The position numbers were made by a program, and so were the translations under genes. Shown here piece after piece: positions 26,871-36,452 of a DNA stretch of 64,000 nucleotides (the stretch's first letter is position 1; every line of letters starts with the position of its first letter). The notes below the pieces were generated by a model, which worked only from the letters and a program-made list of their open reading frames with translations, was not told the DNA's origin and did not search any database. The DNA is taken from assembly GCF_008923245.1 (NCBI RefSeq), contig NZ_WBOS01000007.1, forward strand, positions 1 to 64,000. Direction: 5' to 3'. The stretch comes from Cytobacillus depressus. Lineage in GTDB: Bacteria; Bacillota; Bacilli; Bacillales; Cytobacillaceae.

Positions 26871-26935
26871 AGGCCGTCCACCTCTTCTAACTTCGCTTCG
26901 TTGCGGGACTAACCAGATCGGAATGTGGACGGTCT
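26871..26935. repeat. Long-loop inverted repeat between convergent genes
   Basis: AGGCCGTCCAC (26871-26881) pairs with GTGGACGGTCT (26925-26935), one G-T wobble, around a 43-base loop. It lies between the kinase and bacF, which converge. There is no strong T run on either strand, so it is an atypical terminator or a remnant of a palindromic element. Confidence 0.55.
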
Positions 26936-26953
26936 CCTTGGTTGAATCTCATT

Positions 26954-27673
26954 TTATAACACTTTTCCAGTTTTTCGTTGTTCTAAGATAGTAGAGTCTT
27001 TATCGACAGTTAATTTTGATTCATATTCAACAAGCTTGATGTCACAACCAGTTCCTATGACAACTGTTCTCCCCCTTACAATATCTGCCTTCGTATTTTC
27101 AAGAGAAATTTCATCTCCTTCAATCATACGGGCTTCCAGTGTCCCCTCTCCTTTGAAGAATGGAAAAATAGCTGATTTTTTCTTTACCGTAATTTTATTT
27201 CCTCCCATTTCATCAGCTTTACTTGTATCAAATCTCAAACTGATTTGAATGGAATCAGCGTTTAACAAGCCCCCAATGTGAAAGTTTCCTGTTGAATTAA
27301 ATTTCTCAAATTCAGTATCCCCTTTAACGGAAAGACTCCCTTTAATATTTGCTTCCTCGCCTTGAAAGCTCTCCCCAACATCAAGTGTGCCAAAAACACT
27401 TGCTTTTTCGATAATTGCACTCCCTCCTACATTGGCAGTGCCAAAAATTTTCATTTCCTCACATGTGAGATTTCCGTGGATGACGGTTTCACCAAAAATA
27501 GTGAATTTCCTCGCTTCTCCGCTCTTCAAAGCGGAACTCGTACCATATGTTTTGAAGGTGTCGCAATGAAAGTCAGCTGTGATGGTGCCTTCCCCGTGAA
27601 TTTTAATTTTATGATAAGCACCGCCACCATAGCTGCCAGAACCGTTTATAACTAAATTTTGCTTTTCTCCCAT
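26954..27673 (-). CDS. bacF: Bactofilin BacF (YhbF)
   Basis: Polymer-forming bactofilin of 239 residues. The core is a right-handed beta-helix made of short repeats such as GEGTITADF, GETVIHGNL, GTANVGGS and GTLDVGESF. A C-terminal part (MIEGDEISLENTKADIVRG) is shared with BacE. In Bacillus subtilis BacE and BacF assemble near the flagellar basal body and are needed for motility. The ATG at 27673 was chosen for its GGGAGG site. It is the third gene of yhbD-bacE-bacF, starting 18 bases after bacE. Confidence 0.9.
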   Translation of the reverse strand: MGEKQNLVINGSGSYGGGAYHKIKIHGEGTITADFHCDTFKTYGTSSALKSGEARKFTIFGETVIHGNLTCEEMKIFGTANVGGSAIIEKASVFGTLDVGESFQGEEANIKGSLSVKGDTEFEKFNSTGNFHIGGLLNADSIQISLRFDTSKADEMGGNKITVKKKSAIFPFFKGEGTLEARMIEGDEISLENTKADIVRGRTVVIGTGCDIKLVEYESKLTVDKDSTILEQRKTGKVL

Positions 27674-27691
27674 TTTGAATCCTCCCATACT

Positions 27692-28411
27692 CTAAATTTG
27701 TACATGTTTTGTTACGATTGCATTATTTTCTACATAAAACTTATCTTTATATTCTACTAACCCAATTTCACAATTTTTGCCAATGGTTACATTTTTCCCT
27801 CGGACAATTTTTGCCTTCGTATTTTCAAGCGTAATTTCATCCCCTTCAATTACATCAGCCTGCAAAGTAAAGCTCAACACCTTTTTTAAAAGGGACATTA
27901 CGACATTTTTTTGTTCTTTCACAGTAATTGTCTGTCCGCCAATTTCCTTTGCTTTGCAATCGCCAAACGTTTGAATGTGAATATGCTCAGCACTTAATAA
28001 TCCTCCGATAGAAAATTTACCTTCTGCTGCAAAATTTTCCGCTTCGCAATCACCGCCGACACTTATCTTTCCTTGTAGTTTCACTTCATCGGCATTTACA
28101 TTTCCGCCAATTGATAAAGTTCCCGAAACTCTTAATGATTGAGGGGTCACATTGCCACTCACGGATCCGCTGCCTTCAATCGTCATCTTTTCAGAAACGG
28201 CATCTCCAGCAATTTTTCCATGGCCTTTTATTTCAAGGGAGTGACTTTCTACCCTTCCATTTACAGTGCCTGCTCCATTTATTTCAAATTGGCGGCACTG
28301 TAAATCACCATTAACTGTTCCTTTCCCATTAATCAATACTTTTTCAAAATGGCCCCCATTCGAGCTGCCGAAGCCATTTATTAATAAATCTCCTTTTTTT
28401 TCAAAATCCAT
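27692..28411 (-). CDS. bacE: Bactofilin BacE (YhbE)
   Basis: Bactofilin paralogue of 239 residues with beta-helix repeats (GKGTVNGDLQ, GAGTVNGRVE, GSGSVSGNVT, GTLSIGGNVN) and the same C-terminal VIEGDEITLENTKAKIVRG module as BacF. Tandem duplication within the operon is evident from the shared order of motifs. It is expected to co-polymerise with BacF. The ATG at 28411 follows GGAGGACGCGTA; the site lies in the gap after yhbD. Confidence 0.9.
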   Translation of the reverse strand: MDFEKKGDLLINGFGSSNGGHFEKVLINGKGTVNGDLQCRQFEINGAGTVNGRVESHSLEIKGHGKIAGDAVSEKMTIEGSGSVSGNVTPQSLRVSGTLSIGGNVNADEVKLQGKISVGGDCEAENFAAEGKFSIGGLLSAEHIHIQTFGDCKAKEIGGQTITVKEQKNVVMSLLKKVLSFTLQADVIEGDEITLENTKAKIVRGKNVTIGKNCEIGLVEYKDKFYVENNAIVTKHVQI

Positions 28412-28425
28412 TACGCGTCCTCCAT

Positions 28426-29049
28426 TCAAATAATTTTTGCTTTTAACTCTTCAATACATGTTTGAACAGGCAACTGAAAAACAACTTTTGTTCCGCGGTC
28501 AAAATAAAGCCCTTCTGGATTGCAGATCAGCATACATGAAGAAACTCCGAGCTTTCTTGTAAAGATGATCTTGCACAATTTTTGATTTGTTTTTTCGCTA
28601 AAATCAGCTAAAGTTTGTAAAACAAGTTTCCCTTCATCTAAATTAATTTCTCCAGCTTGCAGCAGCTTTTCAAGGATATAAATGTGTAATAATCGTTCGA
28701 ACGAAAAATGATTCACATGTTCATTCTGCTGAACATATATGTCTAGCACCTCCATCGAAACAATGTTACGATCTAATATATCTTCCTTGGAAAATTGCGA
28801 ATTTCCGAGCGATGGAGAAAACATATCCGCTAATTCATCTAATGATAAATTGTCTTTCATATCTTTGATTTTCTCAATTCGATCTAATATTTTATCTTTC
28901 GGAAAAAACGTTTCCTGACCGGTAAATGTGGACTTCCGAATAAACCAATCGTCCGGAATTAACCGTTTTCTTTTCCAGCGGTAGAGCTGCCCATACGAAA
29001 TATCCGTTATTTCTAATAAATCTTTTTTCGAAATTAACTCCTTATTCAT
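28426..29049 (-). CDS. yhbD: YhbD, DUF4004 protein with MerR-like HTH
   Basis: Predicted 207-residue protein whose N-terminus resembles a MerR-type winged helix (LISKKDLLEITDISYGQLY, RWKRKRLIPDDWF). The remainder is helical with no known ligand site. It heads the bactofilin operon, as in Bacillus subtilis. The ATG at 29049 has GAAAGGAG upstream, which fixes the start 26 codons inside the longest frame. The promoter carries an 18-base palindrome between its -35 and -10 boxes, so self-regulation in MerR style is likely. Confidence 0.85.
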   Translation of the reverse strand: MNKELISKKDLLEITDISYGQLYRWKRKRLIPDDWFIRKSTFTGQETFFPKDKILDRIEKIKDMKDNLSLDELADMFSPSLGNSQFSKEDILDRNIVSMEVLDIYVQQNEHVNHFSFERLLHIYILEKLLQAGEINLDEGKLVLQTLADFSEKTNQKLCKIIFTRKLGVSSCMLICNPEGLYFDRGTKVVFQLPVQTCIEELKAKII

Positions 29050-29072
29050 ATCGAATTCTCCTTTCTTGCAAT

Positions 29073-29101
29073 AATGTAACATAACAATGTTACGCTGTAA
29101 A
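29073..29101 (-). promoter_or_regulatory. yhbD-bacEF promoter with palindromic operator
   Basis: TTTACA (29101-29096), 17-base spacer and TACATT (29078-29073). The spacer contains GTAACAT-AACA-ATGTTAC (29076-29093), a perfect 7-base-arm palindrome that reaches into the -10 box, a typical MerR-family operator position. Confidence 0.6.
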
Positions 29102-29117
29102 TAAAATTTTCCACAAA

Positions 29118-29141
29118 AAAACCGCATAACGAATATGCGGC
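29118..29141 (-). terminator. Terminator after the deacetylase-like gene
   Basis: CCGCAT/ATGCGG hairpin with T7 on the minus strand. Confidence 0.85.
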
Positions 29142-29150
29142 TTAAACATT

Positions 29151-29921
29151 TTATAGCTTTTTATCAATTAATTTTAATTCTGGAATAAACTCATGTAATG
29201 GTACGATATTGGCTTTATTTTTATAAACAGGGATATATTCATTCAAGACGTTGACCATCATTGGCCCTGAGACACCTACATGTCCAATCGCGATTAGCCG
29301 GTCTGCTTTTTCAAGTTTGCCCGCTAATAAATTGGCTTGTTTCGAAATATGTTGAGTCGTGTAAACATCATCGAAAAATAAATTATTCTCTAAAAATGGC
29401 ACATCCATTTCTGCTGCTAATTTTCCAACAACGCTTTTCCCTGTCGTTTTACTATCGAGATAGAACAGGCCATATTCTTTGCAAACTTCAAGGACAATTC
29501 TTATAACCCGTTCATCCTCAGTTGCTTTTGAGCCCATATGATGGTTCATGCCAATCGCATGTGGCACATCTTTAATCGCCGCTACAACCTGTTCTCTAAT
29601 TTCTTTATCGCTTAAGTTTGTCGTAATAGCGCCAGGGCCAAGCCAGCTTTTCTTTCCCCTTTTCGGTTCCATCGGCAAATGAACAATGACGTCATGACCG
29701 TTTTTATTCGCTAGCTCAGCATCTTGCTTTGTCGTCGGCATAAAAGGCATGATGGCTGCTGTTAAAGTAATCGGAAGAGATAAGATTTCCTCAGTCCCTT
29801 TCATATTATTTCCAAGGTCGTCAATGACAATGGCCAATTCCTTTTTCATTACAGGAGATTCGGCTATTACTGGCTGATTAAAAGTAAAAAGGAAAAGAAA
29901 CATACTGATTGCCCACTTCAT
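29151..29921 (-). CDS. Divergent polysaccharide deacetylase family protein (YibQ-like)
   Basis: Exported 256-residue protein: a signal peptide (FLFLFTFNQPVIAESP region) then a NodB-related barrel. Motifs typical of the divergent family are ELAIVIDDLGNN near the start, HDVIVHLPMEP and IGMNHHMGSKAT, and GLFYLDSKTT. The paired Asp and the HHMGS histidines occupy the metal-site positions. It may act on cell-wall or surface glycans, but the substrate is unknown. The ATG follows AAGAGGTGAGC. Single-gene unit. Confidence 0.82.
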   Translation of the reverse strand: MKWAISMFLFLFTFNQPVIAESPVMKKELAIVIDDLGNNMKGTEEILSLPITLTAAIMPFMPTTKQDAELANKNGHDVIVHLPMEPKRGKKSWLGPGAITTNLSDKEIREQVVAAIKDVPHAIGMNHHMGSKATEDERVIRIVLEVCKEYGLFYLDSKTTGKSVVGKLAAEMDVPFLENNLFFDDVYTTQHISKQANLLAGKLEKADRLIAIGHVGVSGPMMVNVLNEYIPVYKNKANIVPLHEFIPELKLIDKKL

Positions 29922-29963
29922 AAATGCTCACCTCTTTTTTCTAATAGATTCTCCATTTTTGCA

Positions 29964-30005
29964 AAAAAAATAAGACTGACTAGTTTAAATTTCTTAGTCA
30001 GTCTT
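29964..30005 (-). terminator. Terminator of potABCD
   Basis: AAGACTGACTA(A) pairs with (T)TAGTCAGTCTT, followed on the minus strand by ATTTTTTTT. Confidence 0.9.
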
Positions 30006-30012
30006 AATAAAA

Positions 30013-31086
30013 TTATTTCCGATGCATTTTAAATTCTAGGAAGAGATCATTATAATAAGCAAGCATTCTTTTCCCAAGGTTTTCGTATACTTCGTGCTTA
30101 GCCGTCATTTCTTCATCTGGATAGAATCGTCTGTCATTAATTATTTCTTCATCCATAAATTGTAGTGCACCTTTATTTGGTGTAGAATAACCAACATATT
30201 CCGTATTTTGTGCAGCAACTTCAGGATCCAGCATAAAATTGATAAATTTATGAGCGGCGTCAGGATTTTTTGATGTCTTTGGAATAACCATATTGTCAGA
30301 CCATATATTTGATCCATCTTTAGGAACCACATATTCGACATCCTCATTTTCCCACATGATTTCTTGGGCTACTCCGGACCAGAGAAGACCAATTCCTGCC
30401 TCGCCATTTTCCAATAACAATCGAATTTCGTCTCCCACAATGGCTTTAATATTCGGAGTAAGTAAATCAAGCTTTTCTTTTGCTTCCAACAGATGTTCTT
30501 TATTTGTATCATTTAAAGAATAGCCCAGGCTGTTTAAGCCCATACCCATCACTTCACGGGCTCCATCAATCATTAAGATTTGATTTTTGAATTTTGGGTC
30601 CCATAAGTCATTCCATTTCGTTATTTCGATATCTCCTAGAATTTTTTTATTATAGGCAATACCAACTGTACCCCAGAAATAGGGAATTGAATATTTGTTT
30701 CCTGGATCAAACGGGAGGTCCATAAACCTGGAATCGATATATTCGAGATTTGGTAACTTCGAATGATCTAGTGGAATGAGCAAATCCTCTTTAATCATTT
30801 TATCAACTACATATTCTGAAGGCACAGCAATATCGTATGAAGTTCCGCCCTGTTCAATTTTCGTCAGCATCGCTTCATTTGAATCGAATGTTTCATAAAT
30901 GACTTTAATGCCTGTTTCTTTTTCAAATCTTTTAATTAAATCCGTGTCGATATAATCTCCCCAGTTAAAAATCGTTAGCGTGTTTCCGCTCGTATATCCA
31001 TGTGCAGAATTAAGCCTATTCACGATGAGGATTAAACAAAGCGAAACAATTATGACTGCAGCTAGTGCACGGATCAGCTGTTTCAT
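30013..31086 (-). CDS. potD: Spermidine/putrescine ABC transporter substrate-binding protein
   Basis: Periplasmic-type binding protein of 357 residues that captures polyamines for the PotABC importer. It begins with a membrane or signal segment (ALAAVIIVSLCLILIVNRL), with no lipobox cysteine visible, so it may be membrane-tethered. Family marks include LTIFNWGDYIDTDLIKRFE, YDIAVPSEYVVDKM and PYFWGTVGIAYNKK. It is the last of four genes and its ATG overlaps the potC stop by four bases. Confidence 0.93.
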   Translation of the reverse strand: MKQLIRALAAVIIVSLCLILIVNRLNSAHGYTSGNTLTIFNWGDYIDTDLIKRFEKETGIKVIYETFDSNEAMLTKIEQGGTSYDIAVPSEYVVDKMIKEDLLIPLDHSKLPNLEYIDSRFMDLPFDPGNKYSIPYFWGTVGIAYNKKILGDIEITKWNDLWDPKFKNQILMIDGAREVMGMGLNSLGYSLNDTNKEHLLEAKEKLDLLTPNIKAIVGDEIRLLLENGEAGIGLLWSGVAQEIMWENEDVEYVVPKDGSNIWSDNMVIPKTSKNPDAAHKFINFMLDPEVAAQNTEYVGYSTPNKGALQFMDEEIINDRRFYPDEEMTAKHEVYENLGKRMLAYYNDLFLEFKMHRK

Positions 31087-31886
31087 TTCTTAACCCCCAA
31101 TCCAGCAGGACGATTATTGCGCTTCGTAATAAAGTAATACCCAATGACAAGGATCATTGTAAATATAAACAATAATGTAGATAAGGCATTAATATTTAAT
31201 GAAACCCCACGTCTTGCTAGTGAATAAATTTCAACAGACAGTGTTGTAAATCCATTACCTGTCACAAAAAATGTAACCGCAAAGTCATCTAATGAATATG
31301 TTAATGCCATGAAAAAACCTGCAAAAATACCTGGAGTAATATATGGCAAAATCACTTTCGTTAATACATCCCAGCGGCTTGCCCCTAAATCAAGAGCCGC
31401 ATAAATCATTGATGTGCTCATTTCTTCAATTTTTGGCAGCACCATAATAACGACAATTGGTACACTAAAGGCAATATGGGCAAATAAAACGGAAACAAAG
31501 CCAAGCTTAATGCCAATAATCGTAAATAGTATTAAGAAGGATGCTCCGATGATAACATCAGGACTGACAATGAGAACATTGTTTAATGAAAGCAATGTGT
31601 TTTTCACTCTTTGTCTTCTTGCATAATAAATCGCCAGTGCACCGGCAACCCCTAGGATGGTAGAAATCGCTGCAGATAATAGGGCGATGATTACTGTGTT
31701 TAGGACAATGATTAATAACCTTGTATCATCAAACAGCTCACGGTACCAATTAAGAGTAAAGCCTTCGAAACGATACATCGTTCCACCGCTATTAAATGAA
31801 TAAAACATTAAATAAAATATCGGGGCATACAAAATGAGAAAGATGATCGCCAAATAAACGGCCGAAAGCTTCATTTTCTTCTTCAT
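31083..31886 (-). CDS. potC: Spermidine/putrescine ABC transporter permease PotC
   Basis: Membrane permease of 267 residues with six helices and the ABC coupling (EAA) loop AALDLGASRWDVLTKVILP. It pairs with PotB to form the channel. I chose the ATG at 31886, behind GAGGGGAATCTT, and overlapping the potB stop; an earlier in-frame start would lie inside potB. Confidence 0.93.
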   Translation of the reverse strand: MKKKMKLSAVYLAIIFLILYAPIFYLMFYSFNSGGTMYRFEGFTLNWYRELFDDTRLLIIVLNTVIIALLSAAISTILGVAGALAIYYARRQRVKNTLLSLNNVLIVSPDVIIGASFLILFTIIGIKLGFVSVLFAHIAFSVPIVVIMVLPKIEEMSTSMIYAALDLGASRWDVLTKVILPYITPGIFAGFFMALTYSLDDFAVTFFVTGNGFTTLSVEIYSLARRGVSLNINALSTLLFIFTMILVIGYYFITKRNNRPAGLGVKK

Positions 31887-32686
31887 AAGATTCCCCTCTT
31901 TCTTCTTCCAGTTAATACCATTATGAGAACCATGGCAATAATCAAGAACACAGCAATTGTAGCACCCATTCCCCAATCTTGAGTGACGAGGAAATGCTGT
32001 TCAATTGCTGTACCGAGCGTGATAACACGGTTTCCAGCAATTAGTCTAGTAAGCATGAATAAAGATAGAGCTGGAATAAAGACAACTTGGCAGCCTGACT
32101 TTACCCCATCTATTGTCAATGGGAAAATGACACGCGTGAAGGTTGTCCACGGTGACGCACCCAAATCATTAGACGCATCAATCAATGAAGGATTTAATTC
32201 ATCTAATGCATTAAAGATCGGCAAAATCATAAACGGAAGAAAAATGTACACGCTGACAAATATAAAGCTAAAATCGGTAAATAACAGCTGCTTGCTGCCA
32301 ATTCCTATCACTTCAAGAAAGCTATTCGCTGCCCCATAAGTGCCAAAAATACCAATAAACGCATATGCCTTCAGCAATAAATTGATCCATGAAGGAAGAA
32401 TAATTAAAAGAAGCCATAGATGTTTATGCTTTGTCTTCGTTAATAAATAAGCTGTCGGATAAGCAATGATCAATGAAAATAATGTAATTAAAAATGCATA
32501 CCAAAATGAACTAAACGTCATTTTCAAATAAACTGGCGTAAAGAACTTTTTGTAATTAGCTAACGTAAACTGGCCTTCAATATCAAAAAACGAATAATAA
32601 ACGACTAGGAGAATCGGCGTTACGACAAAGAGTAAAATCCAAATAACATAAGGAATTAAATAAAGATTACGGGATTTAGTTTTCAT
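31883..32686 (-). CDS. potB: Spermidine/putrescine ABC transporter permease PotB
   Basis: Membrane permease of 267 residues with six helices and the EAA loop [20 protein letters not shown]. It is the first-half channel partner of PotC. The start ATG at 32686 follows GAGGGAAGCA inside the end of potA, so the two are translationally coupled. Confidence 0.93.
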   Translation of the reverse strand: MKTKSRNLYLIPYVIWILLFVVTPILLVVYYSFFDIEGQFTLANYKKFFTPVYLKMTFSSFWYAFLITLFSLIIAYPTAYLLTKTKHKHLWLLLIILPSWINLLLKAYAFIGIFGTYGAANSFLEVIGIGSKQLLFTDFSFIFVSVYIFLPFMILPIFNALDELNPSLIDASNDLGASPWTTFTRVIFPLTIDGVKSGCQVVFIPALSLFMLTRLIAGNRVITLGTAIEQHFLVTQDWGMGATIAVFLIIAMVLIMVLTGRRKRGIL

Positions 32687-33782
32687 TGCTTCCCTCATCA
32701 TATGCTTCTAAGCGTTTATCAAATTCCTCTTCTGTTTCGCCATGTCTCATAACATGGATCGCTTCTGGATCAAAGTAAAGGCCAATTTCTTCTCCTACTG
32801 TCGCTTTTTTCGTTGAATGAACGAGCCATTCATTGCCATCTTGGTCATAACAGCTGATCTCATAGTGAACACCACGGAAAAGCTGCGTATCCACTTGTAC
32901 ACGAAGTTTGCCCTGATCTGGCTTCGTAATTTCTAAATCTTCTGGTCGAATGACAATTTCTACAGCTTCATTCGGATTCAAACCACCGTCCACACAATCA
33001 AATGTTTTTCCAGTGAACTGAACTAAAAAGTCTTGTCTCATGATTCCGGGAACGATATTAGATTCTCCGATGAAATCTGCGACAAAGCGGTTAATAGGCT
33101 CGTCATAAATATCAGTTGGCGTCCCGCTCTGTTCAATTATTCCGTTATTGAGAACAAAAATTTCATCTGACATCGCCAGCGCTTCTTCTTGATCATGTGT
33201 CACGAAGATGAAGGTAATACCTAATCTGCGCTGAAGCTCACGAAGCTCATATTGCATTTCCGTACGAAGCTTTAAATCTAAAGCAGATAAAGGCTCGTCC
33301 AAAAGAATAACCTCTGGCTCATTCACTATTGCTCTAGCAATAGCGACACGCTGACGCTGACCACCAGACATTTCTCTTATTTCGCGATTTTCATAACCTT
33401 CGAGATTGACAAAACGAAGGGCTTCTCTTACTTTTCGATCGATTTCATTGTTCTTCATTTTTTTAATGCGCAATCCGAATGCTACGTTTTCAAAGACATT
33501 TAAATGAGGAAATAATGCATAATCTTGAAAAACGGTGTTCACTTGGCGCTTATTCGCAGGTACATCGTTCACTAGTTTTTCATTAATAAAAACCTTTCCC
33601 GAAGAAGGTTCAATAAAGCCTGCAATCAAGCGCAGGATGGTTGTTTTTCCACATCCTGACGGGCCTAAAAGAGTATAAAATTTCCCTTTTTCAATTTCAA
33701 AGCTTACCTCTTTTAAAACGGGAGGATCATCATCATATTGTTTTGTCACATGTTCGAAACGAATTATAGTATTATTAGTCAT
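32676..33782 (-). CDS. potA: Spermidine/putrescine ABC transporter ATP-binding protein
   Basis: ATPase of 368 residues powering polyamine import. Walker [14 protein letters not shown]-loop [11 protein letters not shown], signature [14 protein letters not shown], Walker [13 protein letters not shown] and the switch histidine in [14 protein letters not shown] are all present. A C-terminal TOBE-type regulatory domain follows from about residue 250. First gene of potABCD; ATG behind AGAAGGGGATAAA. Confidence 0.95.
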   Translation of the reverse strand: MTNNTIIRFEHVTKQYDDDPPVLKEVSFEIEKGKFYTLLGPSGCGKTTILRLIAGFIEPSSGKVFINEKLVNDVPANKRQVNTVFQDYALFPHLNVFENVAFGLRIKKMKNNEIDRKVREALRFVNLEGYENREIREMSGGQRQRVAIARAIVNEPEVILLDEPLSALDLKLRTEMQYELRELQRRLGITFIFVTHDQEEALAMSDEIFVLNNGIIEQSGTPTDIYDEPINRFVADFIGESNIVPGIMRQDFLVQFTGKTFDCVDGGLNPNEAVEIVIRPEDLEITKPDQGKLRVQVDTQLFRGVHYEISCYDQDGNEWLVHSTKKATVGEEIGLYFDPEAIHVMRHGETEEEFDKRLEAYDEGSNEN

Positions 33783-33870
33783 TTTATCCCCTTCTATGTA
33801 AGAATATTTTCATGTAATGTTGATAAAAGTCGAAATGAATCGAACGATTGTATAAAAACATTCAAACGTA

Positions 33871-33876
33871 ATAATA
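33871..33876 (-). promoter_or_regulatory. Likely -10 box of potABCD promoter
   Basis: TATTAT preceded by TGG on the minus strand (extended -10), about 90 bases before potA. The -35 match (TGCATG) is weak. Nothing else was found in this 203-base gap. Confidence 0.35.
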
Positions 33877-33985
33877 CCATATTCCTATTCATTCATGCAG
33901 ATTATTTTTAGGAAAATTGTATTGAAGGCAGATCTCCTTTCCTGAACATAAATCAAGCCAATTTGGCAGAGAAATCGTACTTAAA

Positions 33986-35164
33986 CTATTGCGATTTACT
34001 CTTCTTCTGCCTGTGAAAATATTTGATGACTTCCTTATGATCTAATTCCATTACTTTCAAGATTTCTAGATCCTCTTTTACAACAGGAATGATTTTATTT
34101 TTTATCGTTCGATATATTGGTTTTACTACAGATTGACTGCTTTTTACTACCCAATTTCCATTCACCTTACTTAATTGCAATTCAATGATGCCAAGATGAT
34201 TGCCCCAATAACCTGCTTGCACTGCGGGAACACCGCGAATGGTACTCGGAGCAGAGCCATTCCCTTCCTTTGTCCCTTTCATCGGAAAAAGTGAATGGCT
34301 ATGCCCATAAAGGACGGCATCAATCCCCTTCACTTCGCTTAATGCATACACTGAATTTCTTTTTCTATCTTTTAATCCTTTATCTGCTTGGAGACCGACA
34401 TGGGCGAGTGCAATAATAATGTCAGCTCCATTGTCTTTCATAATCGGAATGAAATGTTCAGCCGTATCCTTTATGTTTTTTATTTTTAATCTTCCTTTAA
34501 AGTACCGCTTATCCCACTCAGCTGCAATGGGGGTTAGAAAGCCGATCACTCCTACTTTGATTTGCTGCTTATTCCCTTTCGAATCAGTAAATTCCCTCTC
34601 CAATATCGTAAAAGGGTTAAAATAATTTAAATCGTCGTTATCAATATTATTTTGGTCATCAATATAAATATTGGCATTCACATAAGGAAATTGTGCCCCG
34701 CGAATACTTTCGTACAAAAATTCAAGTCCATGGTTAAATTCATGATTCCCAACGGTGGCTGCATCATAATGCAATGCATTCATCGCTTTAATAACTGGAT
34801 GTGTCAGAGGCTCAAGTGTTCCAAGCGGCACTAGCTTCTCATGAAGTTTCAAATAATGGCTTTTGTACACATATTCATCTAATTCGCTTCCTACTAAAAC
34901 ATCACCAACATCAAATAGAAGAGAGTTAGGCTCCTCTAACCGTGCGTTTTTTATTAGCGATGCCACTCTGCTTAAACCGAATTTAAGGCGTGGTTTATTC
35001 TTCTTATAGTCATAGCCTAAAATATGGGCGTGTAAATCAGTTGTTTCTAATATGCGTAGGCGTATATTCGATTCCGTTAAATCTTGAGCATTTGTCCGAT
35101 GTAAGGCAATGAGTATCATATTGATGATTAGAAAGAATTGGAACATAATTTTTATCCGGCTCAT
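33986..35164 (-). CDS. Exported metallophosphoesterase, truncated CpdB/YfkN-like
   Basis: Exported protein of 392 residues with a signal peptide (FFLIINMILIALHRTNAQ) and a calcineurin-like phosphoesterase domain. Metal ligands are visible in TTDLHAH, VGDV, GNHEFNHG, LAHVG and YGHSHS. It resembles the N-terminal half of 2',3'-cyclic-nucleotide 2'-phosphodiesterases. Those proteins continue after an EDHE..VNY-type linker into a 5'-nucleotidase domain; here the protein stops right there (ELDHKEVIKYFHRQKKSKSQ). I found no continuation downstream. It may be a single-domain form or a decayed gene. Confidence 0.8.
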   Translation of the reverse strand: MSRIKIMFQFFLIINMILIALHRTNAQDLTESNIRLRILETTDLHAHILGYDYKKNKPRLKFGLSRVASLIKNARLEEPNSLLFDVGDVLVGSELDEYVYKSHYLKLHEKLVPLGTLEPLTHPVIKAMNALHYDAATVGNHEFNHGLEFLYESIRGAQFPYVNANIYIDDQNNIDNDDLNYFNPFTILEREFTDSKGNKQQIKVGVIGFLTPIAAEWDKRYFKGRLKIKNIKDTAEHFIPIMKDNGADIIIALAHVGLQADKGLKDRKRNSVYALSEVKGIDAVLYGHSHSLFPMKGTKEGNGSAPSTIRGVPAVQAGYWGNHLGIIELQLSKVNGNWVVKSSQSVVKPIYRTIKNKIIPVVKEDLEILKVMELDHKEVIKYFHRQKKSKSQ

Positions 35165-35276
35165 CTAAACACCCCTTACCTATTTGTTTACTTATTTTCT
35201 CTAAGTTAGAGAATAATAATCAGGATTTCGGGGCTCACACTTTTCAAAATCAATACAATTTATCGTGACATCAAGG

Positions 35277-35282
35277 TATAAT
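35277..35282 (+). promoter_or_regulatory. -10 box upstream of AI-2E-type permease gene
   Basis: TATAAT 120 bases before the gene; the -35 region (TACAAT or ACAATT) is weak. Confidence 0.35.
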
Positions 35283-35404
35283 GAGAAAATGATTCAAAAA
35301 TTTATCTAAATCATTATGAATATATATAAAAATATTATAAAATAAAGGGAGTGATTAATTCAGGGAATTTAAACATCATTGGCATTGGGGGAATAGTACA
35401 TAAA

Positions 35405-36430
35405 ATGGAGACGATCCGTTCGTTAATTAATAATAATGCATTAAAACGGTTACTTATATTTTCAATCTTAGTATTTATTTTGTATATGGTAAGAAGTATG
35501 ATGAATTTGATTCTTATCACATTCATAATTTCCTTTTTGGTGGATCGGCTTGTGAATATTTTATCAAATAAATTCAAGCTTAATCGCAAACTCACAGTAG
35601 TCATATCATATTTAATCATTATCGGGCTACTGTCCATTGGGATTATTAAATATTTACCTATCATAATAATAGAAATATCTCAGCTCGTTACCCAGCTTCA
35701 GCTTTTCTTAACTCAGCAGCATGATCATATTCTTATCAATTACGTGCTTAGCATGATTGAGACGAATCGAATTTCGAATTATTTAGAACAAGGCTTTACG
35801 TTTTTACTAAGATATTTTAGCGGAATGAGTAAAATCGGTATTCAGATCATGATGTCACTAGTTCTAAGCTTATTCTTCCTGTTAGAAAAACAAAAGCTTA
35901 TCGAATTCACTGCAAAATTTAAACACAGCAAAATTGCCCCATTCTATAATGAGATAGAATTTTTTGCGAAAAAATTTGTCTTAACCTTTGGAAAAGTAAT
36001 TGAAGCTCAATTTATTATTGCTCTAGTCAACTGCGGCCTTACTACTTTAGCGCTATGGATCATGGACTTTCCACAGCTGATGGGTTTGTCCATCTTGATT
36101 TTTTTCCTTGGATTAATACCTGTAGCGGGTGTCATTATTTCACTCATTCCTTTATGTGCCATTGCCTATACCATTGGCGGAATTATGCAGGTTGTTTACA
36201 TTCTAATCGTCATCATGGTTATACATTCAATAGAAGCGTACATCTTAAATCCAAAGCTCATGTCTTCTAAAACCAATTTGCCTGTTTTCTATACGTTTAT
36301 CGTGTTAATTTTCTCAGAACATTTCTTTGGCATTTGGGGTTTAGTTGTCGGAATTCCTGTGTTCGTTTTCTTATTGGATGTATTGGATGTGATGGATATC
36401 AAAACTAATAAAGCAGAAAAGATTCATTGA
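35405..36430 (+). CDS. AI-2E family transporter
   Basis: Predicted 341-residue membrane protein with about eight helices in the TqsA/YdiK arrangement: two N-terminal helices, a cytoplasmic amphipathic region (about residues 90-190) and a C-terminal helical block with GLIPVAGVIISLIPL and GLVVGIPVFVF. Members export quorum signals or exchange ions; the substrate here is unknown. I favour the ATG at 35405 with GGGGG upstream over a GTG at 35351 that abuts its site. The end overlaps a terminator. Confidence 0.82.
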   Translation: METIRSLINNNALKRLLIFSILVFILYMVRSMMNLILITFIISFLVDRLVNILSNKFKLNRKLTVVISYLIIIGLLSIGIIKYLPIIIIEISQLVTQLQLFLTQQHDHILINYVLSMIETNRISNYLEQGFTFLLRYFSGMSKIGIQIMMSLVLSLFFLLEKQKLIEFTAKFKHSKIAPFYNEIEFFAKKFVLTFGKVIEAQFIIALVNCGLTTLALWIMDFPQLMGLSILIFFLGLIPVAGVIISLIPLCAIAYTIGGIMQVVYILIVIMVIHSIEAYILNPKLMSSKTNLPVFYTFIVLIFSEHFFGIWGLVVGIPVFVFLLDVLDVMDIKTNKAEKIH

Positions 36431-36446
36431 ATCTTTTCTGCTTTTT
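36411..36446. terminator. Terminator at the end of the AI-2E-type gene
   Basis: AAGCAGAAAAGATT pairs with AATCTTTTCTGCTT across CATTG-type loop, followed by TTT. It includes the stop codon and lies just before the convergent small gene. Confidence 0.9.
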
Positions 36447-36452
36447 AATTGT

